A stretch of 64,000 nt of DNA from Halorientalis litorea (GTDB taxonomy: Archaea; Halobacteriota; Halobacteria; Halobacteriales; Haloarculaceae). Both the position numbers and the translations under genes were made by a program. Under the pieces are notes generated by a model that was given only the letters and a program-made list of their open reading frames with translations, searched no databases and had not been told where the DNA came from. This document shows positions 53,468 to 61,712 of the stretch, piece by piece (position 1 is the stretch's first letter; the number at the start of each line of letters is the position of its first letter). The DNA lies in contig NZ_CP095483.1 of the NCBI RefSeq assembly GCF_023028225.1, forward strand, positions 92,913 through 156,912, given 5' to 3'.

Positions 53468-53486
53468 GACACAAGATTCTTGTGTC
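53468..53486. promoter_or_regulatory. Perfect 19-base inverted repeat upstream of second CoA-transferase
   Basis: GACACAAGATTCTTGTGTC, arms of nine bases about one central T. It fills the 44-base gap after the luciferase-like gene and ends 21 bases before ATG 53508. The single-base loop makes a terminator hairpin unlikely, so a protein-binding operator is preferred. Confidence 0.6.
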
Positions 53487-53507
53487 GACATTGCGGGGTA
53501 TATTGGT

Positions 53508-54695
53508 ATGGACCGGCAAGCACTGGATGGAGTAGACGTAGTTACCCTCGGGCAGATATACAACGGCCCGTACTGTGCTATGCTGCTCTCGTATCTCGGG
53601 GCCGACGTGACGAAGATAGAGCCACCGGACGGCGAACCACTCCGTGCCCGTGTCGACGAGGGCGAACCGCCGGAGTTCGTGATGCTCAATTCGAACAAGG
53701 AGGGCATCACGCTCAACCTCAAGAGCGAGCGCGGGAAGGAACTGTTCAAGAAACTCGTCAGCGACGCAGACGTGCTGGTGGAGAACTACTCCGTCGAGAC
53801 GATGGAGCGTCTGGGCTTGGACTACGACACGCTGAAAGCGGACAATCCAGAGCTCATCTACGCACACGGGAGCGGGTTCGGCGAGGACGGCCCGTACCGG
53901 AAGTACCCGGCGATGGACCTCACGATTCAGGCCATCGGTGGCGTGATGGACGTGACGGGGTTCCCCGACGGCCCGCCGGTCAAGGCGGGCATCGCCGTCG
54001 GCGACTTCATGGGCGGCATCCACCTGATGGCCGGTATCGTGACGGCCCTCTACCAGCGCGAGATTACCGGCGAGGGACAGTACGTCGAGGTGAGCATGCA
54101 CGACGCCGTCTACCCCACGCTGATGTCGCCCCTCGGCGCGTACCACAACGACGACGACGCGCCCCCGCGGACCGGTAACCGCCACAGCGGACTGGCACAG
54201 AGTCCGTACAACGTCTACGAGGCGTCCGACGGCTACGTCGCCATCTTCGGCGTGACTAACGACCACTGGCACGCCCTGCTCGAAGTCATCGGGCGCGAGG
54301 ACCTCGTCGGAGACGAGCGGTACGACACGAACGTCAAACGCTCGAACCGTCTCGACGAAGTGGACGAGATGGTCGAAGGCTGGACCAGCGAGCGCGAACG
54401 CGACGACATCATCGAGATTCTCATGGACGCCGGTGTCCCCTGTGGCCCGGTCAAGGAACTCGACGAAGTCGCCGAAGACCCCCACCTCAAGGAGCGGGGG
54501 ATGATAAACGAAATCGACCACCCGAGTTACGGCGACATCTCGGTGCCGGGCCTCCCGATTCGGCTGGGTGATTCCGACCTGCCGGACATCGAACCCTCGC
54601 CCGAGAAAGGGCGAGACAACGTCGAGGTGTACGGCGGACGATTGGGCCTCAGCGAGTCCGAAATCGAAAAACTGCGCGAGGACGGCGTCATCTGA
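53508..54695 (+). CDS. CaiB/BaiF family III CoA-transferase
   Basis: A 395-residue CoA-transferase. GQIYNGPYCAMLLSYLGADVTKIEPP is the N-terminal nucleotide-binding segment, and D137 in YPAMDLTIQAIGG is the predicted catalytic aspartate. It is only distantly similar to the copy at 48338, so the two probably activate different acids. It lies directly before the CitE-like lyase, an order also seen where a dicarboxylic acid is activated and then cleaved (for example itaconate/citramalate routes); that analogy is inference. Confidence 0.92.
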   Translation: MDRQALDGVDVVTLGQIYNGPYCAMLLSYLGADVTKIEPPDGEPLRARVDEGEPPEFVMLNSNKEGITLNLKSERGKELFKKLVSDADVLVENYSVETMERLGLDYDTLKADNPELIYAHGSGFGEDGPYRKYPAMDLTIQAIGGVMDVTGFPDGPPVKAGIAVGDFMGGIHLMAGIVTALYQREITGEGQYVEVSMHDAVYPTLMSPLGAYHNDDDAPPRTGNRHSGLAQSPYNVYEASDGYVAIFGVTNDHWHALLEVIGREDLVGDERYDTNVKRSNRLDEVDEMVEGWTSERERDDIIEILMDAGVPCGPVKELDEVAEDPHLKERGMINEIDHPSYGDISVPGLPIRLGDSDLPDIEPSPEKGRDNVEVYGGRLGLSESEIEKLREDGVI

Positions 54696-54716
54696 GAGAC
54701 CGCCCGACGGGACAAC

Positions 54717-54724
54717 CTATAAGT
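54717..54724 (+). promoter_or_regulatory. TATA box of CitE-like gene
   Basis: CTATAAGT-type box, centred 26-27 bases before ATG 54747. Confidence 0.6.
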
Positions 54725-54746
54725 CCGTCACCCGAGGATTTGGGCT

Positions 54747-55691
54747 ATGGAGCCGACACGTTCAGCCCTGTTCATCCCGGGTAACCGCGAGTCGTGGGTC
54801 GAGAGTGCGCACGAGAACGGTGCCGATGTCATCGTCCTCGACTTGGAGGACTCGGTCCCGCCAGACGAGAAGGAGACGGCACGTGACATCGTGGCCGACA
54901 ACGTCGCGGACCTCCACGAGAAGGGGCAGCGCGTCCACGTCCGCGTCAACGGCCACCCCAACGACACGGAGGGGTTCACGACACACGACCTCGAGGCCGT
55001 GGTCCGTGAAGAGGTCGAGGCACTCGTCGTTCCGAAGACCCGCGAACCCGAGGACGTGGCGCGACTGGACGCCGTGTTGACCCACATCGAACGCCGCGAG
55101 GGACTCGAAGTCGGGAGCACGGAGTTGAACGTCAGCATCGAGACGGCCCAAGCGATGCGGCAGGTGTACGAACTCTGTGACGCCGCCGACCGCGTGGCGA
55201 CCATCGGGTGCGGTGCGGTCAAGGGCACCGACACCAACTACGCGCTGGGGTTCGACTGGACCGGCCCCGGCCGGGAGGGCATCGAAACAGTCCACCTCCG
55301 CGAGCAGGCCCTGATGGACGCCCGCGCCGCCAGCGTCGAGTACCCGCTGGCCGGGACGTACGTCGACGTCGAGGACATCGAGGGGTTGCGGAAAGACATG
55401 CAGTTCTCGAAGGAGATGGGCTACACCGGCTACGTCGCCATCCACCCCTCCCACGTCGAACACGCGAACGAAATCTTCCTGCCGGACGCCGACGAGGTCG
55501 AGTACTGGGTCGGCGCGCTGGAAGCGATGCGGGACGCGGAGGCCGAGGGCAAGAGTGCCGTCCGGTACGAGGGCGACATGATAGACATCGCCAACATCCA
55601 GACCGCACAGCGGTACATCGGCTACGCGCAGGCCTTCGAGGACGAACTCGGTCTGTCCATCGACACGGACCTGACGGAGTTGCGCGGGTAA
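54747..55691 (+). CDS. CitE/HpcH-type lyase (malyl/citramalyl-CoA lyase family)
   Basis: A 314-residue TIM barrel. RSALFIPGNRESW at the N-terminus, DVIVLDLEDSVPPDEKETAR (metal-binding acidic residues near 34), VRVNG and the C-terminal GYTGYVAIHPSHV define the family. It cleaves or forms beta-hydroxyacyl-CoA C-C bonds. Between a CoA-transferase and the UGSC trio, it likely acts on the CoA ester made upstream. The next gene starts four bases after its stop. Confidence 0.9.
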   Translation: MEPTRSALFIPGNRESWVESAHENGADVIVLDLEDSVPPDEKETARDIVADNVADLHEKGQRVHVRVNGHPNDTEGFTTHDLEAVVREEVEALVVPKTREPEDVARLDAVLTHIERREGLEVGSTELNVSIETAQAMRQVYELCDAADRVATIGCGAVKGTDTNYALGFDWTGPGREGIETVHLREQALMDARAASVEYPLAGTYVDVEDIEGLRKDMQFSKEMGYTGYVAIHPSHVEHANEIFLPDADEVEYWVGALEAMRDAEAEGKSAVRYEGDMIDIANIQTAQRYIGYAQAFEDELGLSIDTDLTELRG

Positions 55692-55695
55692 CCCG

Positions 55696-56688
55696 ATGGC
55701 CGACGTCGGGCCGGACGGTCTGCCGGTGGTCCAGCCGACTCGCGAGCGCGTCGATAGCTTCCTCGCGGCGACCGACCGGAGCGGCGACGAGACGGTCGGT
55801 CCGTTCCCGCTGAGCGAGCGGACGGTCACCGTCGAGAAACTCGCGGTCAACGCGGTGATGGCGGGGTGCGCGCCGGAACACTTCCCCGTCGTGCTGGCCG
55901 CGCTGGAAGCCAGCCTCGCAGAGCAGTTCAACCTCTACGGCGTCCTCGCCACGACGGAACCGCACTGGCCGTCCGTGGTGGTGAACGGACCGATTACGGA
56001 GGAAGTGGGCATCAACGGGGCGGACAACGCCTACGGACAGGGGACCCGGGCCAACGCCACCATCGGCCGCGCCCTCACCCTCGTCTACATGAACGTCGCC
56101 GGGGCCGACCCGGGGACGACGGACATGGCCACACACGGCGGTCCCCACAAACGGGGTCTCTGCGTGGCGGAGAACGAAGAAGCGTCGCCGTGGGACCCCC
56201 TCCACGTCGAACGCGGCTTCGACCCCGCCGAGAGTACGGTCACCGTCTTCGGCGCGGAAGCCCCCCACAACGTCAACGACCACGTCGCCGACACCCCCCA
56301 AGACGTCCTCACCACCGCCGCGGACGCGATGACGGCACTCGGCGCGAACACGGCGTACCTGACGGCGAACGCGGAACCGCACCTCGTGTTGTCGCCGGAA
56401 CACGCGGCGACAATCGCCCGCGCGGACTGGACCAAAACCGACGTGAAACGTTTCCTCTACGACCACGCCCGCATCCCAGTCGAGCGACTGCGCGGGAAAG
56501 GGATGGACGACGACAGGGACGGAACGCGCCCGCGACACGGCCCGGCGACGGACGTGCCGCCGGACACGACGGTTCCACCCTGCGAACGGCCCGAGGACGT
56601 GGTGGTAACGGTCACCGGTGGGACCGGTCGCCACTCGCTGTTTTGCTCCTCGTTCGGCGACACCAAATCGGTCACGCGGCGGGTCTAA
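55696..56688 (+). CDS. UGSC-associated protein, copy 1 (diverged)
   Basis: A 330-residue protein of a family I know mainly as a neighbour of UGSC proteins; function not established. Conserved blocks are MAGCAPEHFPVVLAALEA (C58), GINGADNAYGQGTRANATIG, AENEEASPWDPLHVERGF and VTVTGGTGRHSLF. Compared with the second copy at 57357, the block ATTHPCWP is changed to ATTEPHWP, losing a cysteine and a histidine. No signal peptide or membrane helix, so it is cytoplasmic. Four bases after the lyase gene, so translationally near-coupled with it. Confidence 0.75.
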   Translation: MADVGPDGLPVVQPTRERVDSFLAATDRSGDETVGPFPLSERTVTVEKLAVNAVMAGCAPEHFPVVLAALEASLAEQFNLYGVLATTEPHWPSVVVNGPITEEVGINGADNAYGQGTRANATIGRALTLVYMNVAGADPGTTDMATHGGPHKRGLCVAENEEASPWDPLHVERGFDPAESTVTVFGAEAPHNVNDHVADTPQDVLTTAADAMTALGANTAYLTANAEPHLVLSPEHAATIARADWTKTDVKRFLYDHARIPVERLRGKGMDDDRDGTRPRHGPATDVPPDTTVPPCERPEDVVVTVTGGTGRHSLFCSSFGDTKSVTRRV

Positions 56689-56728
56689 CGCCCTCTCGGT
56701 CTTGAACGTGCGTCAGCCCCGTCAAAAC

Positions 56729-56735
56729 ATATAAG
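56729..56735 (+). promoter_or_regulatory. TATA box of UGSC gene
   Basis: ATATAAG, 27-33 bases before ATG 56762, giving the UGSC gene its own promoter inside the cluster. Confidence 0.6.
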
Positions 56736-56761
56736 ACGATTACTGGCGTGGATGGTGGTAT

Positions 56762-57349
56762 ATGTCCGAGAGTGACGAGATTCTCGACCCCACACCCAGC
56801 CAGTCCGGGACGGACGAGTCCGTGCTGACGGACCGACCGGCGACGCTCGACGGGGCCAGCATCGGCCTGCTGTCGAACGCGAAGAAAAACTCCGACCACT
56901 TCCTGCAGAGCGTCGGCACCCACCTGCAGTCGGTGGCCGACATCGATGTCTCAGACGTGGTGTACAAGCCGACGGCGACGAGTGCCGCGCCCGACGATAT
57001 CTACGAGGAGTTGGGCCAGTACGACGCGGTATTGACGGCGTACGGCGACTGTGGGTCCTGTTCGTCGTGGACGATTCACGACGCCATCCAACTGGAGGAG
57101 TCCGGTATCCCGACTGTCGTGTTCTGTTCCGAGGAGTTTACCACGCTCTGTCAGTTCGAGTCAGAGAACCAGTCCTGTCCCGGCCTCCCCATCGTGGAGT
57201 TCGAACACCCCATCGCCGACGTGGCCCCCGAAGTGGTGCGCGAGGAGCGGGTCACCGACGCCATTTGCGACGAGGTGGTCGAGGCTCTGACCAGCGACCC
57301 CGAGACACTACGTGACCGCTACGGGGGCCGGTACACGGACGAGGTCTGA
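56762..57349 (+). CDS. UGSC-family protein with CGSC motif
   Basis: A 195-residue protein. Residues 97-100 are CGSC in the context AYGDCGSCSSWTIHDA, corresponding to the Sec-Gly-Ser-Cys motif of UGSC-family selenoproteins; the codon at 57050-57052 is TGT, so this is a cysteine form. GASIGLLSNAKKNSDHFLQSV at 31-51 and a later cysteine-containing segment (FCSEEFTTLCQ) are also conserved. The redox pair suggests a thiol oxidoreductase or thiol-transfer role, but the reaction is unknown. It is flanked by two paralogous partner genes, the second starting seven bases after its stop. Confidence 0.78.
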   Translation: MSESDEILDPTPSQSGTDESVLTDRPATLDGASIGLLSNAKKNSDHFLQSVGTHLQSVADIDVSDVVYKPTATSAAPDDIYEELGQYDAVLTAYGDCGSCSSWTIHDAIQLEESGIPTVVFCSEEFTTLCQFESENQSCPGLPIVEFEHPIADVAPEVVREERVTDAICDEVVEALTSDPETLRDRYGGRYTDEV

Positions 57350-57356
57350 GTCCCGG

Positions 57357-58358
57357 ATGACAGAAGTCGATTCTCCGGACGGCCTGCCGGTCGTACAGCC
57401 GACCCGCGAGCGTGTCGACGACTTCCTCGCCATCACCGACAGGGCGGGCGAAGAGACAGTGGGGGAAATTCCCCCCTCGTACACGCCGATTACCGTCGAG
57501 ACGACCGCGGTGAACGCGGTGATGGCGGGATGCGCACCGGAACACTTCCCCGTCGTGCTGGCCGCACTAGAGGCCAGCCTTCAAGAACAGTTCAACCTCT
57601 ACGGCGTCCTCGCCACGACGCACCCCTGCTGGCCGTCCGTGGTAGTGAACGGACCGATTGCGGAGAAAGTGGGCATCAACGGGGCGGACAACGCCTACGG
57701 ACAGGGGACCCGGGCCAACGCCACCATCGGTCGTGCCCTCACCCTCGTCTACATGAACGCGGGTGGCGCGGTGCAGGGACAAGGCGACAAAGCCACACAC
57801 GGGGGGCCACACAAGTTCGGCCTCTGCGTGGCGGAGAACGAAGAAGCGTCGCCGTGGGACCCCCTCCACGTCGAACGCGGCTTCGACCCCGCCGAGAGTA
57901 CGGTCACCGTCTTCGGTGCCGAATCACCCCACAACGTCAACGACCACGTCGCCGACACCCCCCAAGGCATCCTCACCACCGCCGCTGACACGATGGCGAA
58001 GGTGGGGACTAACCTAGCCTACCTGAGTGCACGCGGGGAGCCACACCTCGTGCTGTCGCCGGAGCACGCGGCAACCATCGCCCGGGCGGACTGGACCAAA
58101 ACCGACGTGAAACGTTTCCTCTACGACCACGCCCGCATTCCGCGTCACCGACACCGGGACCACGGGATGTACGACCCGGAGGACGGCGGATTGCCGCGAC
58201 ACGCACGTGGCCTCGACGACGACCAACTCGTCCCGATTGCCGCCAGTCCCGAAAAGTTCGTCGTGACGGTCACCGGCGGCACCGGCCGTCACTCGCTGTT
58301 CCATCCCTCTTTCGGCGATACAGAGTCCGTGACAGTCGCCGTCGACGACGTGACGTAG
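57357..58358 (+). CDS. UGSC-associated protein, copy 2 (canonical)
   Basis: A 333-residue paralogue of the protein at 55696. It retains MAGCAPEHFP (C59) and THPCWP (H89, C91), and GDKATHGGPHK, which I take as the ancestral state. Long nucleotide stretches are identical between the copies, so duplication was recent or conversion is ongoing, yet the residues around C91 and the C-terminal ~60 residues differ. ATG 57357 gives the same N-terminus (DGLPVVQPTRERVD) as copy 1. Function unknown; expected to work with the UGSC protein. Confidence 0.75.
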   Translation: MTEVDSPDGLPVVQPTRERVDDFLAITDRAGEETVGEIPPSYTPITVETTAVNAVMAGCAPEHFPVVLAALEASLQEQFNLYGVLATTHPCWPSVVVNGPIAEKVGINGADNAYGQGTRANATIGRALTLVYMNAGGAVQGQGDKATHGGPHKFGLCVAENEEASPWDPLHVERGFDPAESTVTVFGAESPHNVNDHVADTPQGILTTAADTMAKVGTNLAYLSARGEPHLVLSPEHAATIARADWTKTDVKRFLYDHARIPRHRHRDHGMYDPEDGGLPRHARGLDDDQLVPIAASPEKFVVTVTGGTGRHSLFHPSFGDTESVTVAVDDVT

Positions 58359-58444
58359 CGGCCTAAAACACCGTGTCCGGTTCTTCCGAGTCCGAACGAC
58401 TAGCCGTGTGTCAGTTTTACATGGATGTCATACACACCCAAATG

Positions 58445-58452
58445 TTTATTAA
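58445..58452 (+). promoter_or_regulatory. TATA box of TAXI binding-protein gene
   Basis: TTTATTAA in an AT-rich stretch, 24-31 bases before ATG 58476; leaderless spacing. It suggests strong independent expression. Confidence 0.65.
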
Positions 58453-58475
58453 TCAACTGTCCAATTAGGTAGTCG

Positions 58476-59615
58476 ATGGCAGACAGCCACAAGAACGTCG
58501 ATAGGCGTACTGTTCTGAAAACCGCGGCACCCATCGCCGCGCTCGGACTGGCGGGATGTTCACAGAACGGCGACGGTGACGGCGGCGGCGATGGTGGCGG
58601 CGGCGACGGCGACGGTGGCGGCGACGGTGACGGCGGTGGTGGCCAACAGAACTACAACTGGACCATCGGGACCAGCGGCGAGGAGACGGCGACGCACGCC
58701 TCCGGTGTCGCCTTCTCCAGCATCGTCAGCGAGAACAGCGACACCATCGAGATGAGTGCCCAAACCACCGGCGGCACCACGGCCAACCCCCGCCTCATCG
58801 ACCAGGGTGACATCGACATCGCCCAGAGTACGGCCCCCATGGTCTGGCGGGCGAACACTGGCCAAGACCCGTACCAAGACCCGGAGTTGGAGACGACGAT
58901 GTGCCAGACGTTCTCCTATTTCACGCTCGACGTGTTCCTCGTCAAGCGGAACACGGACGAACTGAGCGACATCGAGACGATTACCGACATCCCGACCGAC
59001 GGGTCCGTCGACATGTCGTGGGGACCGCGGGGCACCTCCGCGTGGGACACGATGGCGGACGCGTTCACCCTCGCTGGCGTCGACTCCCCGGAACAAACCT
59101 TCGACCTCGAAGTGATGGGGCTGGGTGACCAAGCCGGTGCGATGCGCGACGGCCGTATCGACATCGCCACCGTCTACACCGCCAACACACAGACCATCAT
59201 CGGCTGGATTCAAGAACTCTCCTCGACGACGGACCTCGAAGTCGTCACGTTCCCGTTCGGCGAATCGGAGGTCGAACAAGCCGACCCACCGCTCATCTAC
59301 TCGGAGACGCCCGCGGACGTGTTCGACCAGGACATCGGCGTCGACTCGTTCCCGACCATCTCCATCGGGTACTTCACGACCATCCCGGCCGACATCCCGG
59401 CGGAACCGGTCTACGAAATGACCCGCATCCTCATGGAGAACACCGAACAGGTCCACAACGCCAACGCCGTCCTCTCGGAACACGGCCCGGACTTCGCCAC
59501 CGAGTTCCTCGTCAGGAACGGCGAGGTCCCAGTTCACCCCGGTACCGAGCAGTACTACCGCGAAAACGACCTCTGGAGCGACGACCTGACCAGCCTCGAA
59601 GAGTACGAAGGCTGA
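58476..59615 (+). CDS. TAXI-family TRAP transporter substrate-binding lipoprotein
   Basis: A 379-residue binding protein. A Tat signal with R10-R11 (RRTVLK) ends in the lipobox LAGC with C28, so it is a lipid-anchored surface protein. A Gly/Asp-rich flexible linker (31-57) follows. The TAXI core has WTIGTSGEETATHASGVAFSSIV, DIAQSTAPMVW and DGRIDIATVYTANT. It captures the substrate for the fused TRAP permease at 43827, as no other TRAP permease is in the window. It ends the catabolic island. Confidence 0.92.
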   Translation: MADSHKNVDRRTVLKTAAPIAALGLAGCSQNGDGDGGGDGGGGDGDGGGDGDGGGGQQNYNWTIGTSGEETATHASGVAFSSIVSENSDTIEMSAQTTGGTTANPRLIDQGDIDIAQSTAPMVWRANTGQDPYQDPELETTMCQTFSYFTLDVFLVKRNTDELSDIETITDIPTDGSVDMSWGPRGTSAWDTMADAFTLAGVDSPEQTFDLEVMGLGDQAGAMRDGRIDIATVYTANTQTIIGWIQELSSTTDLEVVTFPFGESEVEQADPPLIYSETPADVFDQDIGVDSFPTISIGYFTTIPADIPAEPVYEMTRILMENTEQVHNANAVLSEHGPDFATEFLVRNGEVPVHPGTEQYYRENDLWSDDLTSLEEYEG

Positions 59616-59720
59616 CCACAGCAGACCGGTTCGAGACCGCTCCCGACGAAACGACGCCACGTCCTTCCGTTTTCGAGTCCGTCCAGTGACAGCGATTGAC
59701 CGGTCCCTCGGTGGCCCGAC

Positions 59721-60449
59721 TTACAGGACGACGGCTTCGCGGACGCGACCGATGGCGGTAAGCACCGGGTACGTCCACGGCTCCTCGGCGTAGAGGTGCT
59801 CACAGAGCGAGTGCCCGTCGAGACGGCCGAGCGACCGGTGGCTCCGTATCTTGTCCTGTCTGTCGGCGGCGAGTCTGTCGAGTCGCTCGGTGAACGTGGT
59901 CGCGTACCACTGTGGAATCTGCGTGCCGTCGAGGTTGTCGACGAGGTCTACGAGTTCGTCTTTCGCGGCCGTGAGCGAGGCTTCCTCGTCGTCGAGACGG
60001 TCGAGGACCGTCTCCCGTTCCGTGATGCTCTCCTCGACGGCGGCGAGGAGGAACTGCTGGAGTCGGTCAGTGAACTGTACCGGCGTGTCCGAACAGAGTG
60101 CCGCCGCGACGCCCTTGCCGAACTCCGAGGCGATGTCGGCCCGGAGCGTGTTGTCGTAGACATCCGCGTAGTGGTCGGTGTCCATGACTGTCTCCCGGTA
60201 CGCAGTACGAACACGTTCGATTGCACCGGACTCGCTGTCGACCATTATCGTCGGAACGTCGGGTGCCGGTGCGTCGCACGGGACATCGGCGACCCGGTCC
60301 GCGAACGACTCGAAAGCGCGACGTTCGGCCTGTATTTCGTCCCGTTCCCGCCGCACGGTTTTCAGTGCCGTCGTGGGCGGCGACAGAACGTGACACCGTA
60401 GCGACTGGAGGAAGTGACGAGAGGGACGCTGCTCACCGCTTTTGGCCAT
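59721..60449 (-). CDS. DUF7260-like haloarchaeal helical protein
   Basis: A 242-residue predominantly helical protein. ALKTVRRERDEIQAERRAFESFADRVADV and the later AVEESITERETVLDRLDDEEASLTAAKDELVDLVDNLD are probable coiled coils. It resembles the haloarchaea-specific DUF7260, with no known function. ATG 60449 is placed ~27 bases from a minus-strand TATA box, better than ATG 60470, which abuts it. Not evidently linked to its neighbours. Confidence 0.65.
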   Translation of the reverse strand: MAKSGEQRPSRHFLQSLRCHVLSPPTTALKTVRRERDEIQAERRAFESFADRVADVPCDAPAPDVPTIMVDSESGAIERVRTAYRETVMDTDHYADVYDNTLRADIASEFGKGVAAALCSDTPVQFTDRLQQFLLAAVEESITERETVLDRLDDEEASLTAAKDELVDLVDNLDGTQIPQWYATTFTERLDRLAADRQDKIRSHRSLGRLDGHSLCEHLYAEEPWTYPVLTAIGRVREAVVL

Positions 60450-60470
60450 CAGTGCGTGGTTTGGTAGCAT

Positions 60471-60480
60471 ACAATATAAC
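60471..60480 (-). promoter_or_regulatory. TATA box of DUF7260-like gene
   Basis: Minus-strand GTTATATTGT, centred about 27 bases before ATG 60449; decides the start. Confidence 0.55.
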
Positions 60481-60550
60481 CTTCACGGTGGCACCACCGC
60501 CACCCGTTGACGGCTATCGGAGAGGACCAAACGGGAAGCGTATTGGCCGA

Positions 60551-61300
60551 CTACCGGAGGCGGAACGGTGAGAAGCAGTCACAGAGGAGACCGACAGCGG
60601 CCGTCCCAGTGACGGCGGCCGCCGGTGGTTCGGGTGTTTGAGCTTCCAGCCACGCCTCGAAGGCCGCTGTCGCGTCGTGGTACAGGTGGATGTTCGGGTG
60701 TGCGAGGACGAGCGCGTTGTCGTCGAGGTTCCGTGTGATGTGCTCGAACGTCTCGGTCGGTTCGGTCCCCGATTCGAGCAACTGGAGGTCGTACGGGGAG
60801 ACTGGTTCTATCGTCGGCACGTCCTGTTCGTCGGACTCGGGACGGCCGACAACCCACTCGACGCCGAGGTCCGCCGCCGCCCGCATCGCGCCGTCGCTTG
60901 CGAGCATGTACGGGACGTGAAACCCCGTCGGTGCCGTACCCGTAACGCGTTCGATAGTCTCCACTGCCTGCGACAGTTCGTCGTGGGCAGTCTCGTACGG
61001 CGTGTCCATGAACGACGTGTGGCGGTGTCCGTGCAGAACAATATCGTGTCCGGCATCCGCGAGGGCAGCGACGGCACGCTCGACACTCTCGCGCTGTTCG
61101 ATGCGTCGTCCGGGGACAGAGAACCCGGCGCGGACGCCCTTGTCCGCCAGCAGTTCCCCCACCCGCTGGAAGTCCGCTTCGGTGAACTCGTACAACACGT
61201 GGAACAGCCGAGTGTCGAGCGACACGTCATCGTCGAGTCGTCGGAGGAAAGCCAAGTACGGTTTCAGCTCTCGCTGTCGTACAGCCGGTATCGAGACCAT
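60551..61300 (-). CDS. Polysaccharide deacetylase-like (NodB homology) protein
   Basis: A 249-residue protein with ADKGVRAGFSVPGRRIE, the metal-binding HGHRH in DIVLHGHRHTS (~residues 90-94) and TGFHVPYMLASDGAMRAAADLGVEWVVG, characteristic of the NodB/DUF2334-like barrel. The classical TFDD aspartate motif at the N-terminus is not visible, so catalytic competence is uncertain. No signal peptide, so it acts inside the cell. Confidence 0.75.
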   Translation of the reverse strand: MVSIPAVRQRELKPYLAFLRRLDDDVSLDTRLFHVLYEFTEADFQRVGELLADKGVRAGFSVPGRRIEQRESVERAVAALADAGHDIVLHGHRHTSFMDTPYETAHDELSQAVETIERVTGTAPTGFHVPYMLASDGAMRAAADLGVEWVVGRPESDEQDVPTIEPVSPYDLQLLESGTEPTETFEHITRNLDDNALVLAHPNIHLYHDATAAFEAWLEAQTPEPPAAAVTGTAAVGLLCDCFSPFRLR

Positions 61301-61381
61301 ACATCACCGTCGGCCGTCGCTCGAATAAATCTACCTGCAGCCCTCCCTTGCCGACTGGTTGCCGCCCCGATAGTCGCCGTC

Positions 61382-61396
61382 CCACGATAGTGAACG
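61382..61396. repeat. 15-base direct repeat, copy 1
   Basis: CCACGATAGTGAACG, identical to 61698-61712; both intergenic. Confidence 0.6.
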
Positions 61397-61592
61397 TCGA
61401 AAGGAGACCCGGCGACGTTCGCTCTGGACAGTTCCACAACGTCGTCTAGTTGCCACTGTCTGTATCACTCCCCGTCGAGTACCGTTCGGTCACTCTGAAC
61501 GGCGTCGGACAGGTGAGGACGACTCCTCGCCAACGAGAGTGGACCCGTGTGCCGCCGCCGCCAACCGTGAGCCGAAGGACAACTCGCTAAGT

Positions 61593-61614
61593 ATTACACT
61601 GATATACTTGTAAT
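61593..61614. repeat. 22-base dyad element, copy 2
   Basis: ATTACA, a 10-base spacer containing GATATA, then TGTAAT; 17 of 22 positions match 34548-34569. Confidence 0.45.
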
Positions 61615-61697
61615 TCTCGTTGGAGTGACTTGTCGAGTCCGTACTGGGGCCGAATCGGTCGGTTTCGGTATCCACGGGGAACTCAGCCAAATTCGTT

Positions 61698-61712
61698 CCA
61701 CGATAGTGAACG
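61698..61712. repeat. 15-base direct repeat, copy 2
   Basis: CCACGATAGTGAACG, identical to 61382-61396. Confidence 0.6.

Noticed and set aside
57050..57061. Selenocysteine at the UGSC motif
   Set aside because: The codon is TGT, not TGA, so the residue is cysteine.
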